Below, one piece after another: positions 54,369 through 64,000 of a DNA stretch of 64,000 nt. The translations under genes and the position numbers were made by a program. The stretch's first letter is position 1, and each line of letters begins with the position of its first letter. The notes below the pieces were generated by a model. That model was not told where the DNA came from. It saw nothing but the letters and a program-made list of their open reading frames with translations, and did no database searches. Source of the DNA: Polytrichum commune (taxonomy: Eukaryota > Streptophyta > Polytrichopsida > Polytrichales > Polytrichaceae); contig OX485804.1 in the NCBI GenBank assembly GCA_950295325.1, positions 58,642,429 through 58,706,428 on the forward strand. The letters run 5' to 3'.

Positions 54369-56130
54369 AAGAAGCCTAAATTCCAAGGCCTAAATTCCAA
54401 CACTTCACTTAAACTACTACAAAAACTCCTATTACATAATATAATATAATTAAAACAAATAACCTTGCCCAATGGTACCACCTTAATGAATCCGAACGAC
54501 TTTAAAATATACCACTCCAATCCTACAAACTCATCAAAAGTGCATTAAACATCGCTAATCAATTATTCTGTCACCCTTCCTGTCACCAAGAATGCCACCT
54601 GCCATGCCAACACCACTACCCCCCACGAACCCTAAAAAATGACTACACAATAATAAGCCACACCATCCTCCCTCAACATCCAACCCCCCCCCCCCCCATA
54701 CACCCCCTGAACCCTCCCAACACCCACCTACACCCTCCTCCCAATAATATGCTTAAAAACCCCCGACAATTTCTCATGCACATAATACTCGACCACAAAC
54801 AACGACAATTCACCGATCCTAACGGAATTAAAAGAAAAGAGACATCATACCTATGCCAATAGACTATGCCTAATAATAATATATACAACAAATGACGCAC
54901 CCAGAGAGATTTATTCCCTTATTGCAATACCAATACTAGTCGCCACAACACCGAACTACTTACCCAATATTATACGAAAATGCAACATAAACACTTCTCA
55001 AACATTATCAATGCCTACTTCTCCACGGAACAACAAAGAGATACTAGATACGTTACCCCTGCCATAATAATCCCACTAGCACATATTTCTATTAATGAAT
55101 GTAATCCTGAAAGTGACATTGAAACAAATACTAACACTATCCAAACACAATTCGACGTCGCTCATATATACGAAGACAATGGACGGCACCTCATCACCAT
55201 CCCAAAAACTAGACTATTGTGGCTATGAAAACAATACCAACAAGCAAAAAATACCCCACACGGCCTAGAACCACCTACCCAATCCTTTGAAATTAAAATT
55301 GTTTGGCTATACCAAAGATATAAATACCGTATTCCAAAAAATGACCCACTCAAACGTGCCCAATACACAATACCATCCCCAATACTAGATTTCCTAATAA
55401 CATCATTCAATATCAATCACTCATACTTCTCATCCCCAATTACATGCCCTACACAATTCACCCAATTCTACTCACGATTCTCACGGGACAAAATATTTGG
55501 ATCCCTAGGAAAAGCGTTTGACCACAAATGGAAGGGAACTGGTTACGTTCACCCCCACAATGCAACAGACTTACAACAAGCCATTCACTGGGCCCGCATG
55601 GCGGCCAAAAATGACCCAAGTACAATCACTATATTCATTTCCCAAGATATTGACTGGTACCAAAATTATAACCCATATACCGGCCCATTCCCGGACACAC
55701 ACATCATTGCCCACTTTGCCGCAGATACCATCACGTATGAAGAACCCACAATACCACCTGAACTCAATATCACGAGGAAAGAATTATCAACACTACGAAT
55801 ATTCTGCATCCACCACCAAAACAACAACATTGGCACCCACGAACAAATGAATCAACTCACTGACATAGTAAATAATCTCCAAATATTACAGATTCACACA
55901 CAAATTGCGCCACCCACCCCTTTAAATACCGCCGTTAACCCTAGCAAAAAATGGTCTAAATTAAACTATCCAAACGCGCCCGTAAATAATAACATACCTA
56001 TCTCACAACTCCCAAACTACCAAACAAACTTACCACTAAAATTCCACCCTCAATTCAGCTACTATACTGATGGCTCCTTTATGAACCCCAAAGAAATCAA
56101 CCCTGGAGAATGGAGAAGATAAAGAGTTGG
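54369..56130 (+). pseudogene. LINE ORF2 C-terminus: Cys/His cluster and truncated RNase H
   Basis: 54569-54630 encodes FCHPSCHQECHLPCQHHY, a dense Cys/His zinc-binding candidate. After broken frames with a poly-C run (54686-54698), 55598-56122 encodes a continuous stretch ending FSYYTDGSFMNPKEINPGEW, the first RNase H motif with catalytic Asp (codon 56069). A TAA sits at 56120-56122, and the remaining RNase H motifs are missing because the TCCGGA-rich element begins at 56131. Confidence 0.7.
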
Positions 56131-58452
56131 TGTGGGGACACACGAACACCAAAATATCCGGATTGGCGTTTTTAAGTGCCTAATCCGGTTTTGTCCGGAT
56201 GACCCTAGTATCGTCCAGGGATTCTGTGAAGTGTAGGAGGTCGAGAACTCCCCGTACCCGCTTATCTTCCACTCCTCAGCCGAATTTCCGGAAACCCCGG
56301 TTTCCGGCCTTCCGGTCTTTTGGAAACTCTTCCTCCTCCGGAGTTTGCCTTTCCGAATTGTATCTTTAGGTCCTAATTATAATACTTACTCACCCCTATG
56401 GTCCAGATTTACCCCTCTACGTTCTACCCTCTAGAATAGTTGGTTTCTTCCGGTGAAGACGTCCCTTATAAGATTGGGATCCGGATATTCCCTCACAACC
56501 AATCCGGATTGGCCAAATCCGTTTTGGTAGGTCACACAGGGAAATCCGAATTATATCTTAGGACTACAACGACCGGAGTATTCCGGATTCCACCCCGAGA
56601 TCTGACTCGACGGGATAAGTGGGTGATCCGTACCACTTTCTGGATTGTCCCGTCCAAAAGCGGTGAGACCTCTTCAGAAGATCAGATTGGCGCAAGTCCA
56701 GATCCCTTCCGGATCTTTACCCAGTCCTCCCCACGGCTATCTCACCTAGACGTTACCCAGACATCCAGAACAATGAGGTCCCCTTCCCACTACACTCCGG
56801 AGATGGCCTCCGACCTGGAATCCTAACTGTTCCGGTCCTTCCCTCCTCCTTCTGACGGATCGATCCGGCTACCACTACCTTGGACTCTACTCAATCTGAG
56901 CTAACTGGGCGATCCGTACCACTTTCCGGATTGGTCCGTCTAAGGGCGGTGGGACCTCTTCAGAAGCTCGGACGGCGCAAGTCCGGATCCCTTCCGGATC
57001 TCACCCAATCCTCCCAGCGGCTATCCCACCTAGACGTTACTCAACCATCCGGAATAGTGAGGTTACCCTCCCACTACACACAGAGAGGATCCGCAAGGCA
57101 ATAACTAGATTTGATCCGGGTCTCTTCTCCCATGTCCTATCCGGAACTCCTATCCCCTCCTGCTCTCTCTCCTCCGCTAACGATCTCCGAATCATTCGTA
57201 CACAAAATCAATCAAGGAAAGTCAAGGAGTGAGAAATCAAGGAATTTATTAGAGTATGAACAATCAAAATACAACAATGGAGAAGGAACCCCTCTCCAGC
57301 TCCTTATTCAGCCTTAAGTAGAGGCCCAAAATCCCTAATATGAAGGCGGCGGCCCAGGCGGCCGCCCCTAAAAAAACCCTAACTGCTTTCGTCTTCCCGG
57401 ATTTCCCGGATCAAGATCCGGATTTTCCGCTGACAAAACCCAAGGGAGAATTTTATTCCTCAACTTCAAAAACTCCTAAGTCCTATCTTCCTATCTCTAT
57501 TCTGCCTAACTAATCTAACTACCGTCCTAAGCTAAGAAGAGCGGTGTTTCTTTTGAGCTCCTCCCTCCTTCGAATGGCTGCCGAGGCCGCTGACGGCGGA
57601 TGAGCCCCCTCCCGGCGATGCCTTCTATAGTCGCGTAAGCATCCTCCTCATGTTTGGAGAAGGGGCAATCTCGTCCTCCGAGTCCCCTGCTCCTTCTGTC
57701 CGTGGTGTTCTGGAAACTGTACTTCCCTTCCGGACGCTCCGGATCGGGGAAGGATCGTTTCTGGTGCGTTGTTCCGGATTCTGTCCGCCCGAGATCGAGG
57801 TAGTCCGCGGATCCCTGGTGGAGGCTGCCCTTGAGGGTGGCGGAGGGAATGTGTTTACCATTTGGCAGTCCGGAGGAGACGACGGCGAGGCTTGGGTCAT
57901 AGGGGCCTTACCCCTATTCGGAGTCGCCTCTCGATCCGGAGTTCGGTGCCTTATAGGGGTCCGAGCTCTGTCCGGAGTCCGGGACCGATCCGAGGTCCGC
58001 GGAACAGGGGACTGGCCTTGTCCGGATCTAACAGACCCGGTGCTCTTCCGCTTCACTTGGGGAGAGCGGATCCTTTCCGGAACTCTTCCGGAACTGGCAG
58101 GCCGAGAGTCGCCTCCCTGCTGGCTGGGTCCTGCAGCCGTTGGCGGATTCTGGACTGGGGCGACTTCACCAACTACCTCGTAGAGGGTTCCGGTTGGTGA
58201 CCCACGCGGACCCGGATAGAGTACCCGCTGGGGTGTTCCGCTTGGCGGAACCACCTTCTGGATTTCCGCCATGAGATCCTTCATCGTCCGTGAGTATTTC
58301 ACGAGGATGCGGAGGACCTGCCTAGCGGAAGCCGGTTCTCCGGACTCCATCATCCGGTCGTAGAGATGCGCCTTGTTGACGATCTCTGCCGGATGCCCCA
58401 TCAGCTCCCGGATCCGGCTGAAGACCACTGCCTGCTCCGCGTGGTACTTCCG
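56131..58452 (-). mobile_element. TCCGGA-rich element copy 2 (truncated)
   Basis: Starts TGTGGGGACAC and aligns with copy 1 (2051-4393) through the 3' noncoding region and the ORF. Identity ends at 58452 inside the coding region (GGTACTTCCGG, then unrelated GGTGTAAGC). The right-hand ~1.7 kb of the element (its own 5' part) is absent, so no TSD can be read. Left flank is GTTGG. Confidence 0.88.
57625..58452 (-). pseudogene. Truncated copy of the element-encoded protein
   Basis: Homologous to the C-terminal part of the 3437-4603 product (KYHAEQAVVFSRIRELMGHP, SRTPDRARTPIRHRTPDRE, NMRRMLTRL). It carries a TAG at 57622-57624 where copy 1 has Gln, shortening the tail, and lacks the N-terminal two thirds. 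Confidence 0.75.
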
Positions 58453-58887
58453 GGGTGTAAGCATCCTTGGGTGGCTCCACTAGGAACCACCTAGGAAAAG
58501 TTGCAGGAAATAGAAGGTGGACGACCATTAAAGTTATTTTCATGTAGGAAATAATTAGTATTTTTCCTATTGGCTCTTTTAACTGACACAACCTTATCAT
58601 CCTTGCTGTCAAAAGGGAGTCCCGCCTATATCGATTGGTAAGCTAGTCTGTTCGAAAAAAATCCTAAGGACCTCCTGGTCCCGCCGAAACTCGGTGACGA
58701 AAATAGCAACTACATGCGGCTCACTAGCGAAGAATGGTGATAGGGTAGGGTTATTGGGCGAGGACTTAGGGGCTCTGCTTGCGCGCGAGAGTTCGAGCGA
58801 GCGGCAACCTTCAGGTTGTACACTGATGTCATTTGATGTTGTTTTTTTTGCGTTGTTTCCAGAAACTCATTGGGTTTAGAGTTGGCT
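58453..58887 (+). other. Junction and presumed 5' region of the RING gene
   Basis: Begins abruptly with TGTAAGCATCC at the truncated element edge; this first ~170 bp is LTR-like in style (TG start) but unassigned. Further right, a GC-richer piece (58750-58815) and a possible 5'UTR intron (CTTCAG|GTTGTA ... TTTCCAG, 58813-58860) lead to the ATG at 58888. Confidence 0.35.
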
Positions 58888-58899
58888 ATGGCGAAACAG
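58888..58899 (+). CDS. RING gene exon 1 (start codon, MAKQ)
   Basis: ATGGCGAAACAG followed by a GTTGGT donor (58900). Joining to the CATTCCAG acceptor at 59002 gives phase-0 continuity with the long exon 2. Without this splice the long frame has no upstream ATG of its own. Alternative starts inside exon 2 remain possible. Confidence 0.5.
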
Positions 58900-59002
58900 G
58901 TTGGTTTTGGCAATTTCAGATTTCAAATGTACATGTCTATCTATCTTGGACCAGACGGTGATTTCTTCATCTCCACTTATGCATCTTCTGTTATCATTCC
59001 AG

Positions 59003-60521
59003 GATGAATCCATTCTAGATCTCCACTATTTCATCAATGTCCAAGGTTTGAGAGGAGAAGGGAGGGAGGTGAAGTCTTTGCAAGAGGGTGACGTCTCTAA
59101 TGAGGAGATTTGTGAGATTTTTGGACCTCGTAAGGATAAGAATGGCTGGAAGGTCAATGAGAAGCCTAGTAGGGAGTTCCAAGAATCAGTGGTGAATTTG
59201 TACTCCAGAGTGACCCTCAGAGATCAAGTCCTCAATGACCAATTGACCTTGGAGTGGGCACGAGCCATTGTAGCAGAGAACAAGGGCATCCCTGTGAATT
59301 GGGCATCTTTTGCAGTGCACCTACACAAAAAAAGGGTGTCTTTGGAGAATGTCAAAAAGGCCAAGAAATTGGCCAAGGAGGGCACCAGTTCCGACTCCCT
59401 CAATGCGGCAACTAGATCATGGCCAGAGCTACCTCCAGGGAGTTCCATTGCCCAACTCCCTGTTTCTATTGTAGGAGCTGGTTCACAACTCCTTTCCCCT
59501 GCCCTAAAACCTAAGTCTACTGGTTCTTTGCTTGGACCTGATAGGAAGGGTAGTTTTCGGACACCTGTGAATCGTTCTCTAATGTTGCGGGCAACTAAAG
59601 GGAAGGTCGAATCTGGGGTGTCTATTAAGCGTGGTAGCTTTAGTGTTCTAAATACAAGGGTGAAGGCAGGGATGGCCCCTGATCTAACAGTTGGTGGAAC
59701 AGAGGACCTCATTAGTAGACTACATGAGTTACTTCTTTCTAAGCAAAAATCATTGTTACAGTCAAAGGAACGGCTCCGTGCCAGTAGTGACACTAAATCT
59801 GATATTGAGATGGACTTCAAGAGGGCAAAACTCATGCTAGATGTTCTTAAAGGTCTCCATACTGATGCGGAATGTGAACTTTCTAGAGCTCGTGTTGCTT
59901 TGCAAGATGCACTTTCATTTGAGTGTAATCCCATTCCTACTCCGGAAGCATCTTTTGTGGTGGAAGAAACTGTTGAGGCATTTTCATCAATTAATGCACA
60001 TGAGGAAGATTCTGTTGCTCAATTGCAACAAAGATTGCGTTGTGAGGAGCGGAATGTCCAATCATCTCTTTTAAAACTTTCCGCAGCTGAGAAAGATTTT
60101 ATTCTCAAACAAAATGAACTAGCCAGTTGTGAAGAGGGATATGGGGAGGAAGTAGAACATCAGGTTGTTCTAGAAAGGATGTTGACACTCATTGCTGACT
60201 ATTTGACTAAGTTGAAGGGTGGCATTTTATTAACCACCCACCCTGAACCTATTGGTAGGGCTGATAGGACTAAGTCCCAATGTGGTCAACTGAATGTTCA
60301 AGATTGTATCTTTTGCAAAGAAAGTTTCCATGTTAATGATATATGTGTATCCTCATGCGGTCACTGCTACCACCCTTGGTGCCTTGGTATGCACATTAGC
60401 ACGTCCAACAAGTGCAAGTTACAAAGCTGTCAACAGGAATTTGATTTGCAATGGCGATTGTCATTTGGATTTGTAATTCCAAAGACTGGCGATCATCAAC
60501 TCCACTCTGCAGCTATGTCTG
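59003..60521 (+). CDS. RING gene exon 2: unknown N-terminus, coiled coil, first RING-like module
   Basis: 506 codons from the CATTCCAG acceptor to the ATGTCTG|GTGAGC donor (phase 1). N-terminal ~110 residues (DESILDLHYFINVQGLRG ... LTLEWARAIVAENKGIPVNW) form an unrecognised domain. A Ser/Pro-rich linker follows, then a long helical region with heptads (LHELLLSKQKSLLQSKERL). Near the end comes CIFCKESFHVNDICVSSCGHCYHPWC, continuing to CKLQSC, a RING-like Cys/His array. Role: probably an E3-ligase-like or zinc-binding scaffold; the substrate is unknown. Confidence 0.72.
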
Positions 60522-61614
60522 GTGAGCCCTACCCCTAATTGATTGTTCGACGATAATTTTAGATCTTTACATTGTTTTTATGGCATTTTGTGCACAAGAT
60601 ATAAGACATGAGGTCAAAATATGTTTGCATCATTCTAAGTTACGCTTACCAAATGTTTGTATGTACCCTTGCTGCATTTATGAACTTAGATGATAAAATT
60701 TCAAGTTCTTTGATGTTCCAGGGGTGCATCATACATATGTATGTTATGCCTTGCTACTTGAATTTGATTCATATTATTTTTGTGCGCATGTAGAATGAGT
60801 TCTACATTCCACCTCCTTAGGCTATGGATATCTACTCAGCTCTACACATTGTTGCAATCTATTCATTTATCTTGTTATTTACTGTGGGGTGGGTGTTCAC
60901 ATTGAATGTAGGTGTCTATTAGGAAGCACTACCATATTTCCTTAGTCCCCTACCCCACTAGGATTTGTTGTACTTACAAATCTTCCAGTATGTACAACTA
61001 TGTTTTCAATTCCTTCTCCCAGGCAACTAAAAAGTTGCCTTCATTTGCAACCTTGCAAGTTTTAGGAACCAGGACCAAAAACTTAGGCCCACTTCAATGC
61101 CAGGAAGTGTGGAAATACCAATCATACCATTCTCAAGAGTCAAGAACTAGCTCATTGACTGTTATGCCTATTTCCCTACCCCTTTGCTTCCATTCCTACC
61201 CCCATTGTCATCCAGGAACCAATTTCCTATTGTCCTTGCCTGTCAACATAGCATTTTCTTCCATTCCTGCCATTTTTTTGAATCATGTCACAATTTCCTA
61301 GGGTCCTTCAGTACTAGGAACCTATTTAATATCAATAGGAATATTGTTTGGAAACAGGAAGTGATCCCAGGTTCATTTGGATGCCATGACTATGTGGTAT
61401 TAATTCCTAGATTGACTTTGGACCAGGATATCTCATGATTCCTGATTTAAGGACATGATTTCTAGCTTCCTGATTTAAGGACATGAACTCAGGGTTGCAA
61501 AAATCATGAATGCAGAAATCAGGACTAGATTGTTTAAGGACCTAGATTGTTTTTGGACCAGGACTATGTTTTTGCATTCCTGATTCCTATATAAGTCCTT
61601 GATCTTGGCTGCAG
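60522..61614 (+). other. Intron 2 of the RING gene with repeat-like text
   Basis: GTGAGC to GGCTGCAG. The 3' half holds recurring 'cctgatttaaggacatga' and 'ggaccaggacta' phrases (about 61060-61600), suggesting an inserted MITE-like element; no ends resolved. The 129-codon frame at 60912-61301 is not recognisable. Confidence 0.5.
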
Positions 61615-61922
61615 ATGTCCATTCAGACTTTGGAGCTTCCACCACTATTTTTCAAGGGTTGGGCGACACAAACTCAACAATACCTGAGCCATCATGCTCT
61701 TTGAGGACCCATACATCAGCAAGTCAAGACAACTTCATTCCTAGAAGTGATGCATGTGCAGAAGAATATGCAGAGGTGGCCTCAAAGAAATGCCATCAAC
61801 CAGCGATTTCACAGAAATCATCATTGGTGGAAGCTGACAATGGAAATTCGCCAGGGTTAGACACAACTAGCCTTCAATGCATCATTTGCTTTGAGAAATG
61901 CAAACCCATGGCTACATTGGAG
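61615..61922 (+). CDS. RING gene exon 3
   Basis: Acceptor GGCTGCAG and donor TTGGAG|GTGAGT. Splicing exon 2 (phase 1) to it gives a G|AT = Asp codon and then VHSDFGAST without a stop. It is Ser/Thr-rich and disordered, ending LQCIICFEKCKPMATLE, the first half of a C3HC4-type RING. Confidence 0.75.
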
Positions 61923-62061
61923 GTGAGTGTTTGGGTTGATTACACCTGTCATTGTATAAAACCATACATGTTTTATTTGAACAACTCAATATTGGATTAT
62001 AGGTCTAATGTTGGTCTCCAAAATTATCTATTAATACTCCTTTGCATGGGTTGTGATGCAG

Positions 62062-62463
62062 CCATGTGGTCATACTTGTGTTTGCACAACGTGTGCAAAA
62101 GACCTACTTTTCTGTCCAACTTGCTGTGACCTCATATCAGGATCAAAGCGTGTTAACCCGAAACCAATAGGTACTATGGTGGGTCTAGGGAATGCTTTCA
62201 ATGCAAGTGTTCAACCGGTGGTTAGGAGGACCATTAGATTTCCAACCAATAAACGCGCTAAAATTGCTAGTCAAGGACGTAGTGGGATGGAAATCCATGG
62301 ATTCAAAGAGCCAGATTTTGATTTTGACTATGATGAGTCTAATTCTGAAGATGAATTGGCTATATTGGAGACCCCTACTGGTTCAGGGCAAAACAGACCT
62401 AGAAGAGCATCTTGTGGTAGTGGAAATAGTGTACTTTTGGGTTTAATTGATACGTATATGTGA
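62062..62463 (+). CDS. RING gene exon 4: C-terminal RING and acidic tail
   Basis: Acceptor TGTGATGCAG; continues PCGHTCVCTTCAKDLLFCPTC, completing a C3HC4 RING (C-x2-C ... C-G-H-x-C-x-C-x2-C ... C-P-x-C) of the MUL1/XIAP-like class typical of single-subunit E3 ligases. It then has a basic stretch (RRTIRFPTNKRAKIA) and an acidic patch (DFDYDESNSEDE). The TGA stop at 62461-62463 lies within the first bases of an LTR-like element (from 62459), so the native C-terminus and 3'UTR appear to have been replaced. Confidence 0.78.
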   Translation, partial: PCGHTCVCTTCAKDLLFCPTCCDLISGSKRVNPKPIGTMVGLGNAFNASVQPVVRRTIRFPTNKRAKIASQGRSGMEIHGFKEPDFDFDYDESNSEDELAILETPTGSGQNRPRRASCGSGNSVLLGLIDTYM

Positions 62464-64000
62464 GGCCAAACCCCCCACCCTTAAGCGTCCGTAGTCCGAG
62501 TAGTGGGTTTGGGCTCACATTCCTCCGCGGTATTGGATTTGGACTTGGATGAGTCCATAGTGCAAGGTTCACCCTTCAAGTGGTCTTGGATTTAACTTTG
62601 GTCTTTGCTTCCTTTGTCTTGCCATCGCGAGAGTGCTCCACATTCTCCATTAATTTGTGCACGTGGTTTATTTTTAAAGAGAGGATGCAAGTGTTAAAAA
62701 AAAACACTATTCTCTATAGTCAATCTCAAATACATTTACTTGTGAAAGCCACCATAACACTAACTAGCATAATGTAACTAACTACTTGTCTATGAGCTAA
62801 TTAGGTAGGCTATCTACTAAGCTCCTTCATGAACCCATCTCTTTACTTTCTAATTACATCAACCTAGCTCCTTCATAAACCCAGCTCCTTCATGAACCCA
62901 GCTCCTTAGCTTCTAACTAAACAAACTCAGGTCCTTCATAAACCCAGCTCTTTACTTTCTAACTAAACAAACCCAGCTCCTTCATAAACCCAGCTCTCTA
63001 CTTTCTAACTAAACAAACCCAGCTCCTTCATAAACCCAGCTCCTTCATGAACCCACAACTTTGTAGTTGTAATCCCCAACTACCTCACTAATTATTCAAG
63101 CCCTTAACTAATCTTCCTACCTAATTTCTCTAATTCTACTAACAACCCCTTTCTAATCACACAATTCTTCTCTAATCCTAAAATCCTAAAATCCTAGAGA
63201 GGAGAGGGGGAGAGAGAATTTCCTAACTTCACTAAGACTAACTAATCCACACAAGTATATTTTTGCACTCATCACAACATCAAGTGCTCAACTCTTAAAC
63301 ATGGAACTTGCAACCACGTGTATTCAAAACATGAACTTTAAGTACCACAAATTGGAATCATGAATTAACTTTAAAATCCTTCACGTCAACACTAATTCTA
63401 CCAAGAGGTCAAGCCCTCTTCAAGGCTAACAAGCCTTGGCTCTCAAACTAAAAACTAAGCACACACATGTGCTCCAATATGGCTTCCCACACCCACACTT
63501 ATAACTCGTGGGGTGCCTTGGAGCACAAAGGAAAGAGAGGATGAGTGAGGGAAGAATGAGGGATTATATAGTAAGCTTGAGGGGGTGAGCACCCTCAAGG
63601 CTCACGATAAGCCCTTGAGATTTCCTCCTACTTAGTAGGCGCCAATCCTATCTTCTAAGCCTTCCTCCCTCAAATGATCAACAAGGATCCTAATTCGAAC
63701 ATTTAACTAGCCTTGGCTTTCTACCTACCACACTTTACCAAACTTGGGATGCTTCAACCCAAACTTAGCCTCCTTCGCTTTCCGAGGCCATAACTTTCTC
63801 CCCTTACTTTCCCAAATTGTCGCTCACCACTTAATTCAAACCACGATGCTTAACTCGTGATTTGATTGGTGCTTTGAGAATTTGCTTATCCTCCACCTTG
63901 CATTCTTCCTTGGGCCTTCCCCATTAAGTGGCCATGATGAGGTGGTCCACTTGTGCGCTCCATGTGATCCTCCATTCATCCCAATTCGAATGCACTTGCC
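62459..64000 (+). mobile_element. LTR-like element, family L (runs off window)
   Basis: Begins TGTGAGGCCAAACC with CCACCCTTAAGCGTCC, as at 51429. 63640-63740 (ctacttagtaggcgccaatcc ... cgaacatttaac) aligns with 52400-52480 of that copy, so the element continues to the window edge. Relative to that copy it has ~330 bp of extra sequence at about 63200-63530. Left flank GTATA; right end not seen. Confidence 0.75.
62820..63055 (+). repeat. Minisatellite in the 62.5-kb LTR-like element
   Basis: Recurring 'cttcataaacccagctc' plus 'ctttctaactaaacaaac' blocks, ~17 and ~48 bp periods. It sits in the same relative place as the unrelated 23-bp array of the 51.4-kb copy. Confidence 0.8.

Larger units (their letters stand above)
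44544..56130 (+). mobile_element. Degenerate non-LTR retrotransposon (LINE) with APE, RT and RNase H
   Basis: Order: repeat-rich 5' region (44544-46697), ORF1 (46698-48395), spacer with duplicated 30-mer, then ORF2 with N-terminal extension, 2A-like motif, APE endonuclease, RT, Cys/His cluster and RNase H start. It is broken by several frameshifts and stops, by a 1.27-kb LTR-like insertion at 51429-52694, and is cut in its RNase H domain at 56130 by the TCCGGA-rich element. The 5' boundary is set by loss of identity with the repeat at 25133-25236. Domain order APE-RT-RNH fits several LINE clades; I cannot assign one. Confidence 0.85.

Noticed and set aside
58453-58620. A new LTR beginning TGTAAGCATCC
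   Set aside because: Only a TG start and general style; no end, TSD or second copy in the window.

Overview
The window looks like nuclear DNA of a repeat-rich streptophyte (land plant or charophyte alga). The evidence is Arabidopsis-type telomere-like repeats (CCCTAAA), GT-AG introns, plant-style LTR elements, long AT-rich spacers and a plant-type HAD/FCP1 domain with an LDLNG motif. I cannot name the species. I see no rRNA, no convincing tRNA and no CRISPR array.

Layout. (1) 1-1.6 kb is AT-rich spacer followed by a GC-rich leader. (2) About 1.6-17.4 kb looks like one long multi-exon locus. It has an 86-bp tandem repeat in its leader, which is split by a 5-kb TCCGGA-rich element (2051-7101). 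That element is itself split by a 940-bp solo LTR (4654-5593). The coding exons (7859-17393, all joined at phase 0) encode a ParB/DGQH-like module, a large unknown domain, a disordered acidic and proline-rich stretch, a HAD/FCP1-like module and basic tails. The frame is broken by one frameshift and three stops, so the copy is decayed or mis-sequenced. A 22-bp inverted repeat (GTTTGGGTCG, two variable bases, CGACCCAAAC) recurs in its introns and twice inside an exon. (3) 17.4-29.2 kb is spacer with microsatellites, hairpin elements, two nested LTR-like elements of one family (22253-25132 with 23721-24940 inside) and fold-back/MITE-like elements. (4) 29.9-32.8 kb holds a second ParB-like gene (31203-32711) with a fresh 216-bp in-frame duplication. 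(5) 32.8-44.4 kb is spacer with a long hairpin, a second MITE copy and a Ty3/gypsy fossil (primer-binding site and protease remnant). (6) 44.5-56.1 kb is a long degenerate non-LTR retrotransposon. It has 5' tandem repeats, an RRM-like ORF1, and an ORF2 with APE endonuclease, reverse transcriptase, a Cys/His cluster and the start of an RNase H domain. A canonical 2A-type ribosome-skipping motif (GDIELNPGP) sits near the ORF2 N-terminus. A solo LTR interrupts it at 51429-52694, and a truncated second copy of the TCCGGA-rich element cuts off its 3' end (56131-58452). (7) 58.9-62.5 kb is a four-exon gene with two RING-like zinc-binding modules. It ends inside another LTR of the 22-kb family, which runs off the window.

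The insertion order can be read from target-site duplications: TAGCT, GGATA, CTAGG, ACCGC, and CATGT/CAAGT with an empty site visible at 44441. The most unusual signals are the palindrome family tied to the ParB/HAD locus and the 2A motif in a plant LINE.
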